A stretch of DNA of 51,556 nucleotides from positions 1 to 51,556 of the forward strand of contig JAZOSU010000014.1 in NCBI GenBank assembly GCA_045657265.1, given 5' to 3'. Made by a program: the position numbers and the translations under genes. The notes beneath the pieces were generated by a model. The model was not told the DNA's origin. It worked only from the letters and a program-made list of their open reading frames with translations, and ran no database searches. Source of the stretch: RGIG9041 sp045657265. Lineage in GTDB: Bacteria; Bacillota; Clostridia; Oscillospirales; QAKW01. This document shows, in pieces, positions 49,903 through 51,556 of the stretch (its first letter is position 1; each line of letters starts with the position of its first letter).

Positions 49903-51556
49903 CTACTTTGAATAGTTTTCGGCAAATGCTTTGATGTTTGAAAGGTTCGGTATCTGCTCTGCTTTACCGTCTTTGATAACAACGAGTGTAGGAGCCTGAC
50001 GGATACCAAATTTTTCTGCTTCTTCAGGGTTTTCGTTTGCAAAAATTTCTACAAAAGGAACACCTGCTTTTTCAAGGAACTTAACTGCCATTTTGCAGTT
50101 AGGACATGTTGTTGTAGCAAAAAGAATTATTTTATCCTGATCTTCTGTTTTGCACTCACAAACAGTTTCTTTTTCTGCCTGTGCTTTGTTTGGATCTATG
50201 CCCTCAAATTTTTTGGGTGAGTATACTTTTCTTGCTTTGTATTCTTCACTTTTACCGTCGTTCCAGTTCTGTACAGGGCGGTAGTAACCTGTGATACGGC
50301 TGTAAACTTCTGTTTTCTCACCGCATTCAGGACAGGTATAAACTTCACCTGCTATATAGCCGTGGTTTTTACATACTGAATATGTTGGTGAAAGTGTATA
50401 GTATGGAAGTTTATAGTTTTTAGCAATAGTACGTACAAGAGAAGCTGCACTCTTCCAGTCAGGAAGTTTTTCACCGAGGAATGCATGGAATACAGTACCT
50501 GATGTATAAAGTGTCTGAAGTTCATCCTGAATATCAAGAGCTGCAAAGATATCATCTGTGTAGCCAACAGGAAGATGTGATGAGTTTGTATAGTAAGGAG
50601 CTTCGCCTTTGGTAGGATCTGAAGCTGTTACGATTTCGGGATAACGGCGAACGTCATGCTTCGCAAGACGATAGCTTGTTGATTCTGCAGGAGTTGCTTC
50701 AAGGTTATAAAGATCACCATACTCTTCCTGATAGTCAGAAAGTTTTTGACGCATAAAGTTAAGAACTTCTTTTGAGAATTCCTGTGTTTCTGTGTGAGTC
50801 ATATCAGCGCGGAGCCAGTTTGCATTAAGACCAACTTCGTTCATACCAACAAGACCTATTGTAGAGAAGTGGTTATTGAATGTGCCGAGATATCTCTTTG
50901 TATAAGGATAAAGACCTTCATTAAGAAGATTTGTAATAACTGTACGTTTCACTTTAAGAGAACGTGCAGAAATATCCATCATACGTTCAAGACGTTTAAA
51001 GAAGTCTTCTCTGTCTGTTGCAAGATATGCAATACGAGGAAGGTTGATTGTTACAACACCTACTGAACCTGTGCTTTCACCGCTTCCGAAGAAACCGCCT
51101 GATTTTTTACGGAGTTCACGGAGGTCAAGACGAAGTCTGCAGCACATTGAACGAACGTCGCTGGGTTCCATATCACTGTTGATATAGTTTGAAAAATAAG
51201 GTGTGCCGTATTTTGATGTCATTTCAAACAAGAGTTTATTGTTTTCTGTTTCTGACCAGTCAAAATCAGCAGTAATTGAATATGTTGGGATAGGATACTG
51301 GAATCCGCGTCCGTTAGCATCGCCTTCAACCATAATTTCGATAAAGGCTTTGTTAACCATATCCATTTCTTTTTTACAATCTTTATACTTGAAGTCCATC
51401 TCTTTGCCGCCAACAATAGCGTTGAGTTCGGCCAAGTCGTTAGGAACTGTCCAGTCAAGAGTAATGTTGGTAAAGGGTGACTGAGTACCCCAACGTGAAG
51501 GAGTATTTACACCGTAGATGAATGACTGAATGCACTGCTTAACCTCTTTGTAGGTA
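49903..51556 (-). CDS. nrdD: Anaerobic ribonucleoside-triphosphate reductase fused to thioredoxin, 5' end outside window
   Basis: Glycyl-radical enzyme making deoxynucleotides without oxygen. About 550 C-terminal residues are present; the frame is open to the window edge. The catalytic barrel shows MCCRLRLDLREL and GSVGVVTINLPRIAYL. The zinc site is CKNHGY plus CPEC, and the radical-glycine motif is SRITGYYRPVQNWNDG. Known NrdD proteins usually stop soon after. Here a linker with CEC leads into an about 80-residue thioredoxin/glutaredoxin-like domain (IILFATTTCPNCKMAVKFL, with a cis-Pro at QAPTLVV). Class III reductases in some lineages use thioredoxin as reductant, and trxB follows directly, so this may be a built-in electron supply. 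The activating enzyme gene nrdG is not seen here. Confidence 0.93.
   Translation of the reverse strand, partial: TYKEVKQCIQSFIYGVNTPSRWGTQSPFTNITLDWTVPNDLAELNAIVGGKEMDFKYKDCKKEMDMVNKAFIEIMVEGDANGRGFQYPIPTYSITADFDWSETENNKLLFEMTSKYGTPYFSNYINSDMEPSDVRSMCCRLRLDLRELRKKSGGFFGSGESTGSVGVVTINLPRIAYLATDREDFFKRLERMMDISARSLKVKRTVITNLLNEGLYPYTKRYLGTFNNHFSTIGLVGMNEVGLNANWLRADMTHTETQEFSKEVLNFMRQKLSDYQEEYGDLYNLEATPAESTSYRLAKHDVRRYPEIVTASDPTKGEAPYYTNSSHLPVGYTDDIFAALDIQDELQTLYTSGTVFHAFLGEKLPDWKSAASLVRTIAKNYKLPYYTLSPTYSVCKNHGYIAGEVYTCPECGEKTEVYSRITGYYRPVQNWNDGKSEEYKARKVYSPKKFEGIDPNKAQAEKETVCECKTEDQDKIILFATTTCPNCKMAVKFLEKAGVPFVEIFANENPEEAEKFGIRQAPTLVVIKDGKAEQIPNLSNIKAFAENYSK

Overview
This 51.6 kb window is chromosomal DNA from a low-GC, anaerobic, Gram-positive bacterium, most likely a gut-type Clostridia (Bacillota). 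The evidence is AddA/AddB in place of RecBCD, oxygen-sensitive class III NrdD, a class B sortase, Gram-positive lipoproteins, a stand-alone PduL phosphotransacylase, a clostridial-type GH20 remnant, AGGAGG ribosome sites and TTGaaa-17-TATAAT promoters. No rRNA, tRNA, CRISPR array, phage or insertion sequence was seen. Gene density is high: genes often overlap by 1-4 bases and are separated by hairpin terminators.

Layout. 0.2-4.3 kb: a leftward envelope-stress unit (yigZ-like gene, then response regulator, histidine kinase, HtrA protease). 4.4-7.1 kb: rightward rpsO-pnp. 7.1-10.8 kb: a leftward polar-solute ABC importer whose last gene is coupled to cca; its binding protein has its two canonical segments in swapped order, a natural circular permutation and the most unusual protein here. 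10.8-16.5 kb: apgM and a secreted trigger-factor-like foldase, divergent from a truncated AraC regulator, then a secreted glucosaminidase. 16.5-21.4 kb: sortase B, two tiny ORFs, a peptidoglycan deacetylase and a Ca2+-ATPase, all leftward. 21.5-28.2 kb: addB-addA. 28.3-36.8 kb: a decayed GH20 gene, a class A penicillin-binding protein, a membrane protein, a large solute-binding lipoprotein with an (EEP)n linker, DUF2508, and a membrane-anchored TPR/LRR protein. 36.8-43.4 kb: pduL, an AbrB-type regulator, metG-tatD, a secreted nuclease with an unknown partner, serS. 43.4-51.6 kb: a nonsense-mutated phosphatase, a ribbon-helix-helix protein, an SPFH protein, a DHHW/MBOAT O-acetylation pair behind an MFS stump, an amidohydrolase, trxB and the 3' part of nrdD carrying a fused thioredoxin domain.

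How it fits together. Much of the window serves the cell envelope: HtrA under a two-component system, a lipoprotein foldase, glucosaminidase, deacetylase, sortase, PBP1 and a polymer O-acetylation pair. The rest is core information processing. Four genes are decayed (AraC, GH20, histidine phosphatase, MFS), three of them with TAA nonsense codons. Several intergenic hairpins overlap ribosome sites or start codons of the next gene, which would separate read-through from locally initiated messages. All assignments come from reading the sequence; no database search was run.
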